Below, piece after piece: positions 1 to 12,098 of a stretch of 64,000 bases of DNA (within the stretch, counting starts at the first letter, position 1; each line of letters opens with the position of its first letter). The notes under the pieces are model-generated. The model was not told the DNA's origin. It worked only from the letters and a program-made list of their open reading frames with translations, and made no database searches. Position numbers and translations under genes: made by a program. Source of the stretch: Deinococcus koreensis (GTDB lineage: Bacteria; Deinococcota; Deinococci; Deinococcales; Deinococcaceae); NCBI RefSeq assembly GCF_002901445.1, contig NZ_PPPD01000001.1, positions 1,032,001-1,096,000 of the forward strand, in the 5' to 3' direction.

Positions 1-2
1 GC

Positions 3-1019
3 GTGTACTGCTCGAACCCCCTGCAGCTGCTGGGCGCCGCGCAGGAACTCGGCCCCGGGGACTGGCGCCGCGTGCTGGCCGAGGCCGAGGGCCTGGGCAT
101 CCTGCAGGTGCTGTACACCGGCGGCGAGCCGCTGCTGCGCGCCGACCTGGGCGAGCTGCTGCGCGCAGGCCGGACGCTCGACCTGTACCAGGTGCTCATC
201 ACCAGCGGCGTGGGCCTGAGTGCCCGGCGCCTGCGCGATCTGCTGGACGCGGGGCTGGACGCCGTGCAGCTGAGCCTGCAATCGCTGGACGATCTGAACG
301 CCCGCACCATCTGCGGCGGGGACTTCCTGAAACGCAAGCACGAGGCCGCCGCCCTGATCCGCGAGTCCGGCACGCCGCTGATCCTGAACGCAGTGCTGCA
401 CCGCCTGAACCTGCACGAGGTACCCGCCCTGCTGCAGTTCGCCGCCGACTCCGGCGCCGAGCGGATCGAGCTGGCGAACAGCCAGTATTACGGCTGGGCG
501 CTGGAGAACCGCGCCCACCTGCTGCCGGATCTGGCATCCCTGCAGGCGGCCGAGGCCGAGGTGCTGGCCTTCCGGGGGCGCTGCCCGGAGGTCGCGGTGC
601 AGTGGGTGGTGCCCGACTACCACGACGCCTCGCCCAAGCCCTGCATGGGCGGCTGGGCGAGCACGCACCTGATCGTCGGCCCGGACGGCCGCGCGCTGCC
701 CTGCCCGGCCGCGTACGTGCTGCCGGAACTCGCCTTCCCGAACGTGCGAACCTCCAGCCTGGAGGCCGTGTGGTACGACTCCGCGGCCTTCCAGGCGTAC
801 CGGGGCACCGCCTGGATGCGCGAGCCCTGCCAGACCTGCCCGCAGCGCGAGGTGGACTTCGGCGGCTGCCGCTGTCAGGCCTTCCTGCTCACCGGCGACG
901 CCCGCGCGGCCGACCCGGTGTGCTCGCTCTCGCCCCACCGGGGCGTGATCGATGCCGCATTGGAAGACATCGGCGAGCGGCCCGCCGTGCCGCTGCGCCA
1001 CCGGCCGCGCACCGCATGA
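3..1019 (+). CDS. pqqE: PqqE, PQQ biosynthesis radical SAM protein (5' end outside window)
   Basis: PqqE is a radical SAM enzyme that joins the Glu and Tyr side chains of the PqqA peptide, the first step of pyrroloquinoline quinone synthesis. The reading frame is open at base 1 and begins in the middle of the CxxxCxxC cluster motif (visible YCSNP), so roughly 40-50 N-terminal residues are missing. The GGEPLLR motif follows near residue 38. A cysteine-rich SPASM region (CMGG, CPAA, CQTC, GGCRC, CSLS) binds the auxiliary clusters. The stop overlaps the next start as ATGA, so the two genes are translationally coupled. The product is recognised with good confidence. Confidence 0.9.
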   Translation: MYCSNPLQLLGAAQELGPGDWRRVLAEAEGLGILQVLYTGGEPLLRADLGELLRAGRTLDLYQVLITSGVGLSARRLRDLLDAGLDAVQLSLQSLDDLNARTICGGDFLKRKHEAAALIRESGTPLILNAVLHRLNLHEVPALLQFAADSGAERIELANSQYYGWALENRAHLLPDLASLQAAEAEVLAFRGRCPEVAVQWVVPDYHDASPKPCMGGWASTHLIVGPDGRALPCPAAYVLPELAFPNVRTSSLEAVWYDSAAFQAYRGTAWMREPCQTCPQREVDFGGCRCQAFLLTGDARAADPVCSLSPHRGVIDAALEDIGERPAVPLRHRPRTA

Positions 1020-2062
1020 CCGGCCCGGACGTGCTGGACGCGGTGGAGGCCGCCGGGCTGGTCATCGACGGGCACCTGGATCTCGCGTACAACGCGGGCG
1101 TGGGCCGCGACCTGACCCTGGCGCTGGACGAGCTGCGCTCCCGCGAAGGGCCGGACGCGCGGGACATCGCCACCGTGACCTTCGGCGCGCTGCGGGCGGG
1201 GCGCGTGGCGCTCACGCTGGGCACGCTGTTCGCCATGCCGCGCACGGACACCAGCCCGGACGGTTACACCGACGCCGACGGCGCGTACGCCCAGGCCCTC
1301 GCGCAGCTGGATCGGTACCGCCGCTGGCAGGACGCCGGGCACATCCGCCTGCTCACCCCCGGGGCGCAGGTCGCCGCTCACCTTCGGACGTACGCGGCCG
1401 ACCCGGACGGCACGCCCCTGGGCGTCGTGCTGCTGATGGAGGGCGCCGACCCCATCCGGACGCCGGACGACCTGCCGTGGTGGGTGGAGCAGGGCGTGCG
1501 GATCGTCGGGCCGGCCTGGCGGGGCACGCGCTACGCGGGCGGCACAGGCGTTCCGGGCGGCCTCACCCCGCTGGGCGGGGAGCTGCTGGACGCCATGCGC
1601 GAGCAGCGGGTCACGCTGGACGCCTCGCACCTCGCCGAGCAGGCCTTCTGGGAGGCCGTGGAGCGGCAGCCGGACGTGATCGCCTCGCACGTGGGCGCAC
1701 GCGCACGGGTGCCCACGGATCGGCACCTGACCGACGACATGCTGCGCGCCATCGGGGAGCGGGGCGGGATGGTCGGCCTCGTGCTGTACAACGGCTTCCT
1801 GCAGCCCGGCTGGCGGCGCGGCGATCCGCCCAGCACGCGGGCAACGCTGGCGGCCATGCTCGCGCACCTGGGCGACGTGGCCGGGTGGGCGCACGTGGGC
1901 CTGGGCAGCGACCTGGACGGCGGCTTCGGCATGCGCGAGTTCCCCGAGGGACTGGACAGCGCCGCCGACCTGGGCCGCGTGGCCGACCTCGCCCCGGCCG
2001 AACACCGCGCCGGGGTGCGCGCCGGGAACTGGGGCCGCTGGCTCACCCGCGACCGCGCGTAG
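1016..2062 (+). CDS. Membrane dipeptidase family protein (peptidase M19)
   Basis: The 348-aa product is an M19 (renal dipeptidase-like) zinc amidohydrolase that would cleave dipeptides. Metal and catalytic positions are visible: DGHLD near residue 18, LLMEGAD near 141, DASH near 203, IASHVGAR near 222 and GLGSDLDGG near 300. The ATG at 1016 was chosen because it overlaps the pqqE stop as ATGA and the family fold starts immediately after it. Coupling to pqqE suggests a role in PQQ maturation, for instance trimming peptide residues around the crosslinked Glu-Tyr. That role is inferred from context only. No signal peptide is seen, so it is probably cytoplasmic. Confidence 0.85.
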   Translation: MTGPDVLDAVEAAGLVIDGHLDLAYNAGVGRDLTLALDELRSREGPDARDIATVTFGALRAGRVALTLGTLFAMPRTDTSPDGYTDADGAYAQALAQLDRYRRWQDAGHIRLLTPGAQVAAHLRTYAADPDGTPLGVVLLMEGADPIRTPDDLPWWVEQGVRIVGPAWRGTRYAGGTGVPGGLTPLGGELLDAMREQRVTLDASHLAEQAFWEAVERQPDVIASHVGARARVPTDRHLTDDMLRAIGERGGMVGLVLYNGFLQPGWRRGDPPSTRATLAAMLAHLGDVAGWAHVGLGSDLDGGFGMREFPEGLDSAADLGRVADLAPAEHRAGVRAGNWGRWLTRDRA

Positions 2063-2065
2063 CCT
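2060..2065 (+). promoter_or_regulatory. -10 box (TAGCCT) of a leaderless start
   Basis: TAGCCT overlaps the dipeptidase stop codon and lies 6 nt before the ATG at 2072. This is the TANNNT-to-start spacing expected of a leaderless transcript. Confidence 0.5.
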
Positions 2066-2071
2066 GAGGGC

Positions 2072-2495
2072 ATGACTTCCGGCCGCCTGATCCCGCCGCC
2101 CCTGGCGCCCGACGACTGGCCGGCCGCAGGCGCCCTGCTCGCCCGCGCCATGTACCCCGATCCGGAGCGCGTCGCGCGGACGCTGGCGGGCTACCGGCAA
2201 GACCCCGAACGCCGGCTGTGTGGGTGGGTAGTCGGCGGCCGGATCAGAAGCGCGGGGGCTGCTCGTCTCGGAGAAGCTGGCCGAGATACTACACATCGGC
2301 ATCCACCCGGCGTTCGGGGGATGGGGGGACGCCCGTGATCTGCTGCACGCGGTCATCCCTGCCCTTGACCTGACTCTGCTCTGGGCTGCGACAGACGACG
2401 ATGCTGTGGACTTCTACCGCCGGGCTGGATTCGATGTCAGCCCTATTCCTTCCCCCTGGCCTACTGCGCGCTATCGCTGCACCCTGAGGCTCTGA
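2072..2495 (+). pseudogene. GNAT acetyltransferase, frameshifted
   Basis: Frame 2 reads a GNAT-like N-terminus from ATG 2072 up to CGWVVGG near 2240. The match then continues in frame 3 (LLVSEKLAEI, LHIGIHPAFGG, then DAVDFYRRAGF) to a TGA at 2493-2495. The second half carries typical GNAT C-terminal signatures: an acetyl-CoA-loop-like segment and the FYRRAGF motif. A single base change near 2238-2250 would restore about 140 aa. Either the gene is broken in this strain or the assembly has an indel in this G-rich stretch. If left as is, the frame-2 ORF ends at 2338 with an unrelated tail. Confidence 0.7.
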
Positions 2496-2504
2496 CGCCG
2501 GTTA

Positions 2505-3053
<549 letters not shown>

Positions 3054-3059
3054 CCAGGA

Positions 3060-3089
3060 ACTGTATGAACGCCCGGGCCGTACTGTCAA
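3060..3089 (-). promoter_or_regulatory. rnhA promoter (TTGACA-18-TACAGT), interlocked with a divergent -10
   Basis: On the minus strand TTGACA occupies 3089-3084 and TACAGT occupies 3065-3060, followed 6 nt later by the GTG start at 3053. On the plus strand TACTGT (3081-3086) is 5 nt before the ATG at 3092, so its -10 overlaps the rnhA -35. The two promoters cannot easily be occupied together. Confidence 0.65.
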
Positions 3090-3091
3090 GC

Positions 3092-3565
3092 ATGAGCACG
3101 CCCTCCCACCTCTCGCCCCTCCTGCTGTCCGAGGAAGACCGCACCCCGGCGATGGTCACGCACCTGTCGCCGCTGGCCGACCTGCTGCTGCCCACGCTGG
3201 GGGGCCTGCTGGGGCCGCTGCTGGCCTGGCTGATCTACCGCGACCGCAGCCGCTCACTCGACTTGCAGGGCAAGGAGGTGCTGAACTTCCGCCTGAGCAT
3301 GTGGCTCTATGGCCTGGTGGTGGGCGCCGTGGCCTTCATCGCCTTCAGCCTGGGGCTGCTGGGCGGCGCGGTGGGCGCGGCGGCGGGCAGTCCTGACCTG
3401 GGCGCCTTCGCCTTCCTGGGCACCTTCGCCTCGTTTTTCCTGTTCTTCCTGCCCATCCTGGTGGTGCTGGGCATCGTGCCCTTCATCTTCATGATCGTGG
3501 GCGTGATCCGGGCCAGTTCGGGACAGCACTACCGCTATCCGCTGACGATCCGCTTCCTGCGTTAA
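3092..3565 (+). CDS. DUF4870-type small membrane protein
   Basis: The 157-aa protein has an N-terminal THLSPLADLLLP segment, a WLIYRDRSRSLDLQGKEVLNF-type motif, and three or four hydrophobic helices. This is the layout of DUF4870 membrane proteins, whose function is unknown. The ATG at 3092 was chosen because it lies 5 nt after a TACTGT -10 box. The stop overlaps the convergent acetyltransferase stop by 4 bp. Confidence 0.75.
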   Translation: MSTPSHLSPLLLSEEDRTPAMVTHLSPLADLLLPTLGGLLGPLLAWLIYRDRSRSLDLQGKEVLNFRLSMWLYGLVVGAVAFIAFSLGLLGGAVGAAAGSPDLGAFAFLGTFASFFLFFLPILVVLGIVPFIFMIVGVIRASSGQHYRYPLTIRFLR

Positions 3566-3981
3566 CGCGGCACCCTGACATAGACGACCTCCGGATCACC
3601 GTCGTCGAGGTGCGTGAGCAGACCGCTGACCGTCCAGCCCTGCCGGGCGAACAGGGCGTGCATGGGCGCGTTGGACAGATTGGTCGAGGAGAAGACCTTG
3701 GGCGTCGCGGCCACCCCGCAGAGATGGGCCAGCAGCCCTGCCCCCAGGCCCTGACGCCGCCGGGCGGGGGCCACGTACAGCAGGGAAACGAAGGCGTGGC
3801 CGAAGAAGTCCTCCAGCACGCCGTAGGCACAGGCCGCCCCATCCACGGATAGCAGGTGAACCTCGCGCCGGCGCAGGCTGTCCTCCAGCCACGTGCGCCG
3901 ACCCGGGTCGCCCGCCTGCTCATCGAAGGCCGCGATGGTGGCGAGGTCTGAAGGGCCAGCGCGGGAGAATTCCATGTCCAT
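3562..3981 (-). CDS. GNAT family N-acetyltransferase
   Basis: The 139-aa protein has a GNAT acetyl-CoA loop (RRRQGLGAGLLAHL) and the C-terminal ALFARQGW signature. It is likely to acetylate a small amine or a protein; the substrate is unknown. The ATG at 3981 was chosen over longer options because TACCGT lies exactly 6 nt upstream (3988-3993), matching the leaderless pattern seen elsewhere in the window. Confidence 0.82.
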   Translation of the reverse strand: MDMEFSRAGPSDLATIAAFDEQAGDPGRRTWLEDSLRRREVHLLSVDGAACAYGVLEDFFGHAFVSLLYVAPARRRQGLGAGLLAHLCGVAATPKVFSSTNLSNAPMHALFARQGWTVSGLLTHLDDGDPEVVYVRVPR

Positions 3982-4062
3982 GCGTTCACGGTAGGCACAG
4001 GAAGCCGGGAGCACATCGGCCCTCTGGCCGATCTGCCGCCAACCTCCCCTATCCTGTTCCCC

Positions 4063-4818
4063 ATGCGAATCATGGCGGTGTTTGCCCACCCGGACGACGA
4101 GATCGGTTGTATTGGAACGCTTGCCAAACACGCGGCGCGCGGCGACGAGGTGATGCTCGTCTGGACGACGCTGGGCGAACTCGCCAGCCAGTTCGGCGAC
4201 GCCTCACACGAGGAGGTCACGCGGGTGCGCCGCAAGCACGGGGCCTGGGTGGCCCAGAAGATCGGGGCCTCGTACCACTTCTTCGACATGGGCGACTCGC
4301 GCATGACCGGGGGCCGCGCCGAGGCGCTGCAACTGGCGCGGCTGTACGCCCGCTTCCGGCCGGGCGCCGTGATCACCTGGAGCGACGACCACCCGCACCC
4401 CGACCACCGCATGACCGCGAAGATCGCCTTCGACGCGATCACGCTCGCCCGTATTCCGAAGATCATCAACGAGGCGGGCGGGGGCGACCCCATGCCGCCC
4501 GCCCCCGACCTGAGCGGCGACGACGCCGTGGAGAGCGGGGAGGACGTGGCGCGGCTCGACGCCCTGCGCGATCCCGTACGCCTGTACCAGTACTTCGCGC
4601 CCGCCAGCCCCTACCCGGAGGTGTTCGTGGACGTCTCGGACACCATCGAGCAGGGGGCCGAGGTCATGACCTTCTACCACGACTTCTACCGGTGGGCCTG
4701 GACGAAGGAGCAGTACCTCGAAGGCCGCGCCAGCACCGGGCGCCTGAGCGGCGCGAAGTACGCCGAGCGCTTCAACCTGCGGGTGTCGCACCCACCGGCC
4801 CGCGCGTATCTGGACTGA
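4063..4818 (+). CDS. PIG-L/LmbE family deacetylase
   Basis: The 251-aa protein carries the zinc-binding AHPDDE motif at residues 8-13 and HPDH near residue 111. These define PIG-L/LmbE N-acetylglucosaminide deacetylases such as MshB and BshB. Bacillithiol is known in Deinococcus and a DinB/YfiT-like gene lies at 20053, so a BshB-like role is possible but unproven. TATCCT at 4050-4055 lies 7 nt before the ATG and suggests a leaderless start. The product is probably cytoplasmic, since no signal peptide is seen. Confidence 0.88.
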   Translation: MRIMAVFAHPDDEIGCIGTLAKHAARGDEVMLVWTTLGELASQFGDASHEEVTRVRRKHGAWVAQKIGASYHFFDMGDSRMTGGRAEALQLARLYARFRPGAVITWSDDHPHPDHRMTAKIAFDAITLARIPKIINEAGGGDPMPPAPDLSGDDAVESGEDVARLDALRDPVRLYQYFAPASPYPEVFVDVSDTIEQGAEVMTFYHDFYRWAWTKEQYLEGRASTGRLSGAKYAERFNLRVSHPPARAYLD

Positions 4819-4877
4819 AGCACAGGCAGGACAGGCCCTCCGGGCATCCGGGCACGGCGCGCTACAGTACCCCCAGA

Positions 4878-5429
4878 ATGTCCGAGTCGATTCAGATCAA
4901 GCACGCAATCGTGGTACGCGCCCGCCCGGACGTGCTCTACCGCATGGCGCTGGAACCAAAACGCCGTGCCAGATGGGACAAGAACTTCGTGTCGGCCGAA
5001 TACGAGGGCGGTGAGGGCCGGCTGGCGAACAACGCGCTGGTGCGCTTCAAGTTTCCCCGCCGGCTGCTGGGCCTGGGCTTCACCGCGAAATACGGGCAGC
5101 TCCAGGCCCCCCAGCGCGGCGGCTGGGAGAGCGTGCGGAACGTGGGGCCGCTGGAAAAACTGACCCAGGGCTGGACGTTCAAGCCCATGCCCGGCGGCAC
5201 CGAGGTCACCCTGACCATGAACGGCCGGGTGCGCTACCGCTGGATCAGGGCGCCCATCGAGCGCGTGCTGAACAACATGGTGGTCAGCACCCTGATCGAA
5301 CTGCAGCGCACCGTGGACGCCCAGGGGGCGCAGCTCATGGAAGACATGGGCCGTGAACTGGCGGAGAAGCAGAAGGCCGAGCAGAAGGCGGCGAAAGAAG
5401 CTGCCAAGGCCGCCCGGCGCAAGCGCTGA
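4878..5429 (+). CDS. SRPBCC (START-like) domain protein
   Basis: The 183-aa protein has the pattern of polyketide-cyclase/SRPBCC proteins: an N-terminal strand (IQIKHAIVVRARPDVLYRMAL), a WDKN segment, and a long C-terminal helix. It ends in a highly charged Lys/Ala-rich tail of about 30 residues that may bind nucleic acid or a partner. Such proteins bind hydrophobic ligands in a helix-grip cavity, but the ligand here is unknown. TACAGT at 4863-4868 lies 9 nt before the ATG at 4878. Confidence 0.75.
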   Translation: MSESIQIKHAIVVRARPDVLYRMALEPKRRARWDKNFVSAEYEGGEGRLANNALVRFKFPRRLLGLGFTAKYGQLQAPQRGGWESVRNVGPLEKLTQGWTFKPMPGGTEVTLTMNGRVRYRWIRAPIERVLNNMVVSTLIELQRTVDAQGAQLMEDMGRELAEKQKAEQKAAKEAAKAARRKR

Positions 5430-5603
5430 GACAGGCTGCGCCGACCCTTCAGCCGACCCCTTGGTGGGTGGGCTGACTTCAGGCGGCGGGGCTCCAGCAC
5501 CGGAGGACACCCACCCTGGCGCGGCCGCGCCGACCAGCGGTGTCCACCCGCTCGCTCTGGATTTTCCCAACGTCCCGACCTCACATCTGGCCCTCACGGC
5601 GCT

Positions 5604-5618
5604 ACTGTTCGGAACAGT
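5604..5618. promoter_or_regulatory. 15-bp palindrome upstream of the HD-GYP gene
   Basis: ACTGTTC-G-GAACAGT is a perfect 7-bp inverted repeat with a 1-bp centre. It overlaps a possible -10 (TACTGT, 5603-5608) about 37 bp before the ATG at 5655. A symmetric site over a -10 box looks like a repressor operator. The regulator is not identifiable. Confidence 0.45.
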
Positions 5619-5654
5619 GGAGACTGCACGTCTGGGGTCTCCCGGGCCACCGTT

Positions 5655-6941
5655 ATGACCGACGCCGACCGGACTTCATCCAGCCCCACCCTGGCCGCCG
5701 AGTACCTTCAGCTGCTGGAGGCCATGCCGGTGATGCTCTGGACGGCCGACGCCGTGGGCCGCTGGACGCACGTGAACCAGCAGTGGCTCCAGTTCACCGG
5801 CGTGAGCGGCGACGTGGAGGGCTTCGGGTTCGAGGCCGCCCTGCACCCGGACGACGTGGAGCGCACCGTGGAACACTGGCGGCAGGCCGTGGCCCGCTTC
5901 GAGACCTACCAGATCGAGTACCGGCTGCGCCAACAGGACGGAGGCTACCGCTGGTTCCTGATCCGGGGGGTGCCGGTGGCCGACCAGGGGGGCCGGGGCA
6001 TCGCCTGGGTGGGCACCTGCACGGATATCGAGGAACAGAAACGCGCCCGTCAGGTGGCCCTGGAGACCCGCGAGGCGGCGGTGCGTGCGCTGGGGCTGGC
6101 GCTGGAGGCCCGCGACCGCGAGACGCACGGCCACACGGATCGTGTGACCCGCCTGGCGATCCGTCTGGGCCGGGCGCTGGGACTCGGGGGCGAGCAGCTG
6201 GCCGCCCTGCGGCTGGGAGCGTATCTGCACGACGTCGGCAAGCTGGCCATCCCGGACGCCCTGCTGCTCAAGCCCGCCGCCCTGGATCAGCGGGAGTGGG
6301 AGCTGATGCGAACCCATCCGGCGGCGGGAGAACGCTTCGCCGCCGCCCTGGGCTTCCTGCCGCCCGGCGCCCTGGCCCTGATCCGTCACCACCACGAGCG
6401 CTGGGACGGTGCCGGCTATCCCGACGGCCAGCGCCGCGAGGCCATTCCCCTGCTGGCCCGGCTGTTCAGTGTGGTAGACGTCTACGACGCCCTGCTGAGC
6501 GAGCGGCCCTACAAGCACGCCTGGACACCGGAGCAGGCCTGCGCCGAACTCCGCAAGCAGGCTGGAGCGCACTTCGACCCCCAGATGGTCGAGACCTTCC
6601 TGCAGGTGCTGCGGACGCCCGGCGACGACCCCCCCGGCGGGCCTGAGCTGCCCGTGAGCGACCGGTCAGCGCTGGACGGTGCAGCCCTGGCCGGCGCCAC
6701 GCTCAACGGTGCGGCGCTGGATGACCTGATGAGTGGAGCCGACCCGCTGACCTGGGAGCGGCACAGCGGCCCTGACGGCGGCGCCCGCTCGGCTCAGGGC
6801 ACGCGCAGGGGCTGGAGCGCCGTGCGGAGCACGTCGGGCAGCTCGGCCGGGCGCCGGGTCTGCCGATCTACGTACACATGCACGAAATGCCCCTGCGCGC
6901 AGGCCGCCGCCTCGCCTTCCCGGAAGACCGCCAGTTCGTAG
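5655..6941 (+). CDS. PAS domain-HD-GYP cyclic-di-GMP phosphodiesterase
   Basis: The protein has an N-terminal PAS/PAC sensor (about residues 15-135; [13 protein letters not shown] and [12 protein letters not shown]) followed by an HD-GYP domain (about 145-315). Visible HD-GYP residues include [28 protein letters not shown] and [20 protein letters not shown] domains hydrolyse c-di-GMP. The C-terminal 110 residues are not part of either domain. They include a short Ala/Leu-rich stretch reminiscent of pentapeptide repeats and then a Cys/Arg-rich tail. The last 148 bp overlap the convergent thioesterase gene, which is unusual and hints at a lost stop or a downstream frameshift. Confidence 0.85.
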   Translation: MTDADRTSSSPTLAAEYLQLLEAMPVMLWTADAVGRWTHVNQQWLQFTGVSGDVEGFGFEAALHPDDVERTVEHWRQAVARFETYQIEYRLRQQDGGYRWFLIRGVPVADQGGRGIAWVGTCTDIEEQKRARQVALETREAAVRALGLALEARDRETHGHTDRVTRLAIRLGRALGLGGEQLAALRLGAYLHDVGKLAIPDALLLKPAALDQREWELMRTHPAAGERFAAALGFLPPGALALIRHHHERWDGAGYPDGQRREAIPLLARLFSVVDVYDALLSERPYKHAWTPEQACAELRKQAGAHFDPQMVETFLQVLRTPGDDPPGGPELPVSDRSALDGAALAGATLNGAALDDLMSGADPLTWERHSGPDGGARSAQGTRRGWSAVRSTSGSSAGRRVCRSTYTCTKCPCAQAAASPSRKTASS

Positions 6942-7231
6942 CGCACCGAGCTGCGGCCCAGGCTCGAGACCCGCACGCCCACGCTGAGCACCTCGGGGAA
7001 GGCGGCGGGCGCGAAGTAACTGCAGCCGGTCTCCACGACCAGCCCGATCACTGCTCCCGACTGGATGTCCAGCGCCCCCTGCGCGGCCAGGTAGGCGTTC
7101 ACCGCCGTATCGAAGTAGGCGTAGTAGGTCACGTTGTTCACGTGCCCGTACACGTCGTTGTCGGCCCAGCGGGTGGGCGTGGGATGCTGGTAGGGGTAGT
7201 CGGCGCGGGCGTGTGGGGTGGGCCGGGTCAT
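6794..7231 (-). CDS. Acyl-CoA thioesterase, 4-hydroxybenzoyl-CoA thioesterase family
   Basis: The 145-aa hotdog-fold protein has the 4HBT active-site motif [12 protein letters not shown] near residues 22-33. It would hydrolyse acyl-CoA thioesters in the cytoplasm; chain specificity cannot be read. The 3' end overlaps the convergent HD-GYP reading frame. Since the hotdog domain uses the whole length, the thioesterase frame is the more trustworthy of the two in the overlap. Confidence 0.87.
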   Translation of the reverse strand: MTRPTPHARADYPYQHPTPTRWADNDVYGHVNNVTYYAYFDTAVNAYLAAQGALDIQSGAVIGLVVETGCSYFAPAAFPEVLSVGVRVSSLGRSSVRYELAVFREGEAAACAQGHFVHVYVDRQTRRPAELPDVLRTALQPLRVP

Positions 7232-7268
7232 GGCTCCACTGTAGCCAGCTCGCTCCTGTTGCCAGCGC

Positions 7269-7586
7269 TCAGGCCACGGGGGGATCGGGCGCCAACATCA
7301 GCACGCTGTTCTCCCGCGTGTCGAAGGCCGTCCAGGGCTCATGGGCACTCACGCGGTAGCCCTCGCCGGGGCGCAGGCGCACGAAGTTGTTCAGGGGCAG
7401 GTCGAGCACGGCCTCTCCGCTCAGGCAGACCAGCCAGCCCGTGACCCCCGAGCCGGGGAACTTGCCGCTGAGGTGCAGCACGCTCAGCTCGCCGCCGGGC
7501 AGCCTCACCCACTGGCCGGGCGTGCCCTGCGCCAGCCGTGCCAGATGCAGGGCCTGGGGCACCTCGGGTCGGGATCGGGTCGGCAC
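7269..7586 (-). CDS. Small cupin-domain protein
   Basis: The 105-aa protein has the two conserved cupin strand motifs in order ([14 protein letters not shown], then [15 protein letters not shown]). It forms a single beta-barrel domain. The usual metal-binding His residues are mostly absent, so it may be a binding or regulatory cupin rather than an enzyme. It lies 16 bp downstream of the topA stop on the same strand and may be read through from topA in reverse order (topA then cupin). Confidence 0.75.
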   Translation of the reverse strand: MPTRSRPEVPQALHLARLAQGTPGQWVRLPGGELSVLHLSGKFPGSGVTGWLVCLSGEAVLDLPLNNFVRLRPGEGYRVSAHEPWTAFDTRENSVLMLAPDPPVA

Positions 7587-7602
7587 CGCTTCAGCCCCTC
7601 CC

Positions 7603-10566
<2,964 letters not shown>

Positions 10567-10587
10567 AGGGGTCACGGGCTCCCGGCG

Positions 10588-10641
10588 GTGGTTCCAGAGT
10601 GCGCGGTGCTCCCGGAATGCACAGTGGTTCCAGCAGAAAGT
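10588..10641. repeat. Three tandem imperfect 18-bp repeats upstream of topA
   Basis: Units at 10588-10605, 10606-10623 and 10624-10641 share the pattern GTG(G/C)T(T/C)CC(A/G)G. They lie 22-75 bp before the topA ATG, in the presumed 5' region. The spacing is not a multiple of one DNA turn. They may be a regulatory array or a chance tandem duplication. Confidence 0.4.
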
Positions 10642-10780
10642 CAGGGGTGAGCGTAGCACGCGCCCCCGGACTCGTCAGGAAGCTGATCGCCACTCCGCGC
10701 CCACCCGCCGGGATGTGAAGAACCCAACAGGGACGCGCTTTGTGACGTGCTTGAGAGTTCCTTCATGCTACCCTCCGCCC

Positions 10781-11353
10781 ATGCGCACGCGCGGCTCCAC
10801 GCTGACCCTGCTGCCCCTGGCGGTGGTGGCCCTGCTGGTGGCCGGATTCCTGGCGCTGCCGAACCTGCGCGCCGTGAGCACCGAGGCGCCCCACCCGACC
10901 GTGCTGGTGCTGGGGGCCGCCCAGTACGCCGGCCGTCCCAGCCCCGCCTTCCAGCGCCGGCTGGATCACGCCCTGGGCCTGTTCCAGGCGGGCCGGGTCA
11001 CGCGCATCGTGGTCACCGGCGGCCGCCGTCAGGGCGATCCGTACACGGAGGGCGAGGTGGGCGTGGCGTACCTGCAGCGCCGGGGCGTGCCCCCACAGCA
11101 CCTGCTGGCCGAAACGCGCAGCCGCACGACCATCGAGAACCTGCGCTATGCCCGCGCGGCCCTGCCCCCCGGCACGCCCGTGACCCTGGTGACCGACGAG
11201 GCCCACGCGCCCCGTGCCCTGGCCCTGGCCCGCGCCCTGGGCATGGACGCCGACGTGAGCGCCAGCCCCCTGAGCGCCCAGGTCAGCCGGGGCTACCTGC
11301 TGCGCGAGAAGCTGGCCCTGATGGGCTACGCCCTGATCGGCCTGCGGCTGTAG
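10781..11353 (+). CDS. YdcF/DUF218 family membrane-anchored protein
   Basis: The 190-aa protein has one N-terminal membrane segment (about residues 9-27) followed by a DUF218 domain. Visible are VLVLGAAQY, RLDHALGLFQAGR, VVTGGRRQGD, the E-x-R-S-x-T-T segment (AETRSRTTIENL) and VTDEAHAPRAL. Family members such as SanA and ElyC act at the envelope, but their chemistry is unclear. The ATG at 10781 is 6 nt after a TACCCT -10 box (10769-10774). Confidence 0.82.
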   Translation: MRTRGSTLTLLPLAVVALLVAGFLALPNLRAVSTEAPHPTVLVLGAAQYAGRPSPAFQRRLDHALGLFQAGRVTRIVVTGGRRQGDPYTEGEVGVAYLQRRGVPPQHLLAETRSRTTIENLRYARAALPPGTPVTLVTDEAHAPRALALARALGMDADVSASPLSAQVSRGYLLREKLALMGYALIGLRL

Positions 11354-11523
11354 GACGGGCCACCCGGAGCCCCTCCCGGAGTGGGCCTCCCGACAGGGTT
11401 CTGGACGGGCGCCGCCCCGGAGATCGGCCGGTGGCTCGTGCACCACTCCCCCCCTCCGGGGGCATCCGCCGGGGTGGCCCGTGGGGTAACCCCGGCTCCC
11501 AGGGGCTGCCTACACTGCAATCC

Positions 11524-11988
11524 ATGCCCCACGCACCTGAATACACGTTGCGCGCCGGTACGCCAGACGATCTGCCCTTCCTGACGAGCCTGGCCCCCCG
11601 CCTGGTCGCCACCGCGCCGGCCTGGCGGGATCAGGGCGCCATGCTGGCCGAGTATCCGCCGCTGTTCGCCCAGGCCCTGCACGACCCCGGCGACGACAGC
11701 GCGGTGCTGGTGGCCTGCTGCCCGCTGGGCCGGCCGCTGGGGTTCACGCTGCTCTACTGGCACCCGCACGAGCGCGGCGTGTTCGTCAAGGATCTGGCGG
11801 TCAGCGAGGCCGCCCAGGGTCAGGGGGTCGGGCGCTTCCTGATGGCCGCCGCCGAGGCCTGGGGCCGGCAGCGCGGCGCGGTGGAACTGATGCTCAAGAC
11901 CTCATGGTTCAACACCCACGCCCGCGAGTTCTACGCCCACGCCGGCTTCCGCGAGGATCACGTGGCGCTCGTGCGGCGGCTGGACTGA
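11524..11988 (+). CDS. GNAT family N-acetyltransferase
   Basis: The 154-aa protein has a complete GNAT layout: VKDLAVSEAAQGQGVGRFLM gives the beta-4 strand and acetyl-CoA loop, and the C-terminal segment EFYAHAGF is typical. The substrate is unknown. TACACT at 11511-11516 lies 7 nt before the ATG and supports this start as a leaderless transcript. Confidence 0.85.
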   Translation: MPHAPEYTLRAGTPDDLPFLTSLAPRLVATAPAWRDQGAMLAEYPPLFAQALHDPGDDSAVLVACCPLGRPLGFTLLYWHPHERGVFVKDLAVSEAAQGQGVGRFLMAAAEAWGRQRGAVELMLKTSWFNTHAREFYAHAGFREDHVALVRRLD

Positions 11989-12098
11989 GACCGGTTCGGA
12001 GGGCCCTCCGGTCTGTATTCGGAACTCATCCGACCGAAGACACTCGCCGAGTGGCGAAGAAGGACAAGGGACGGAGTGGAGCGAAATCTAGATGAATG

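Noticed and set aside
875..2356. Long minus-strand frame opposite pqqE and the dipeptidase gene
   Set aside because: It is a GC-rich antisense shadow with no motif. Both plus-strand genes show clear catalytic motifs over the same bases.
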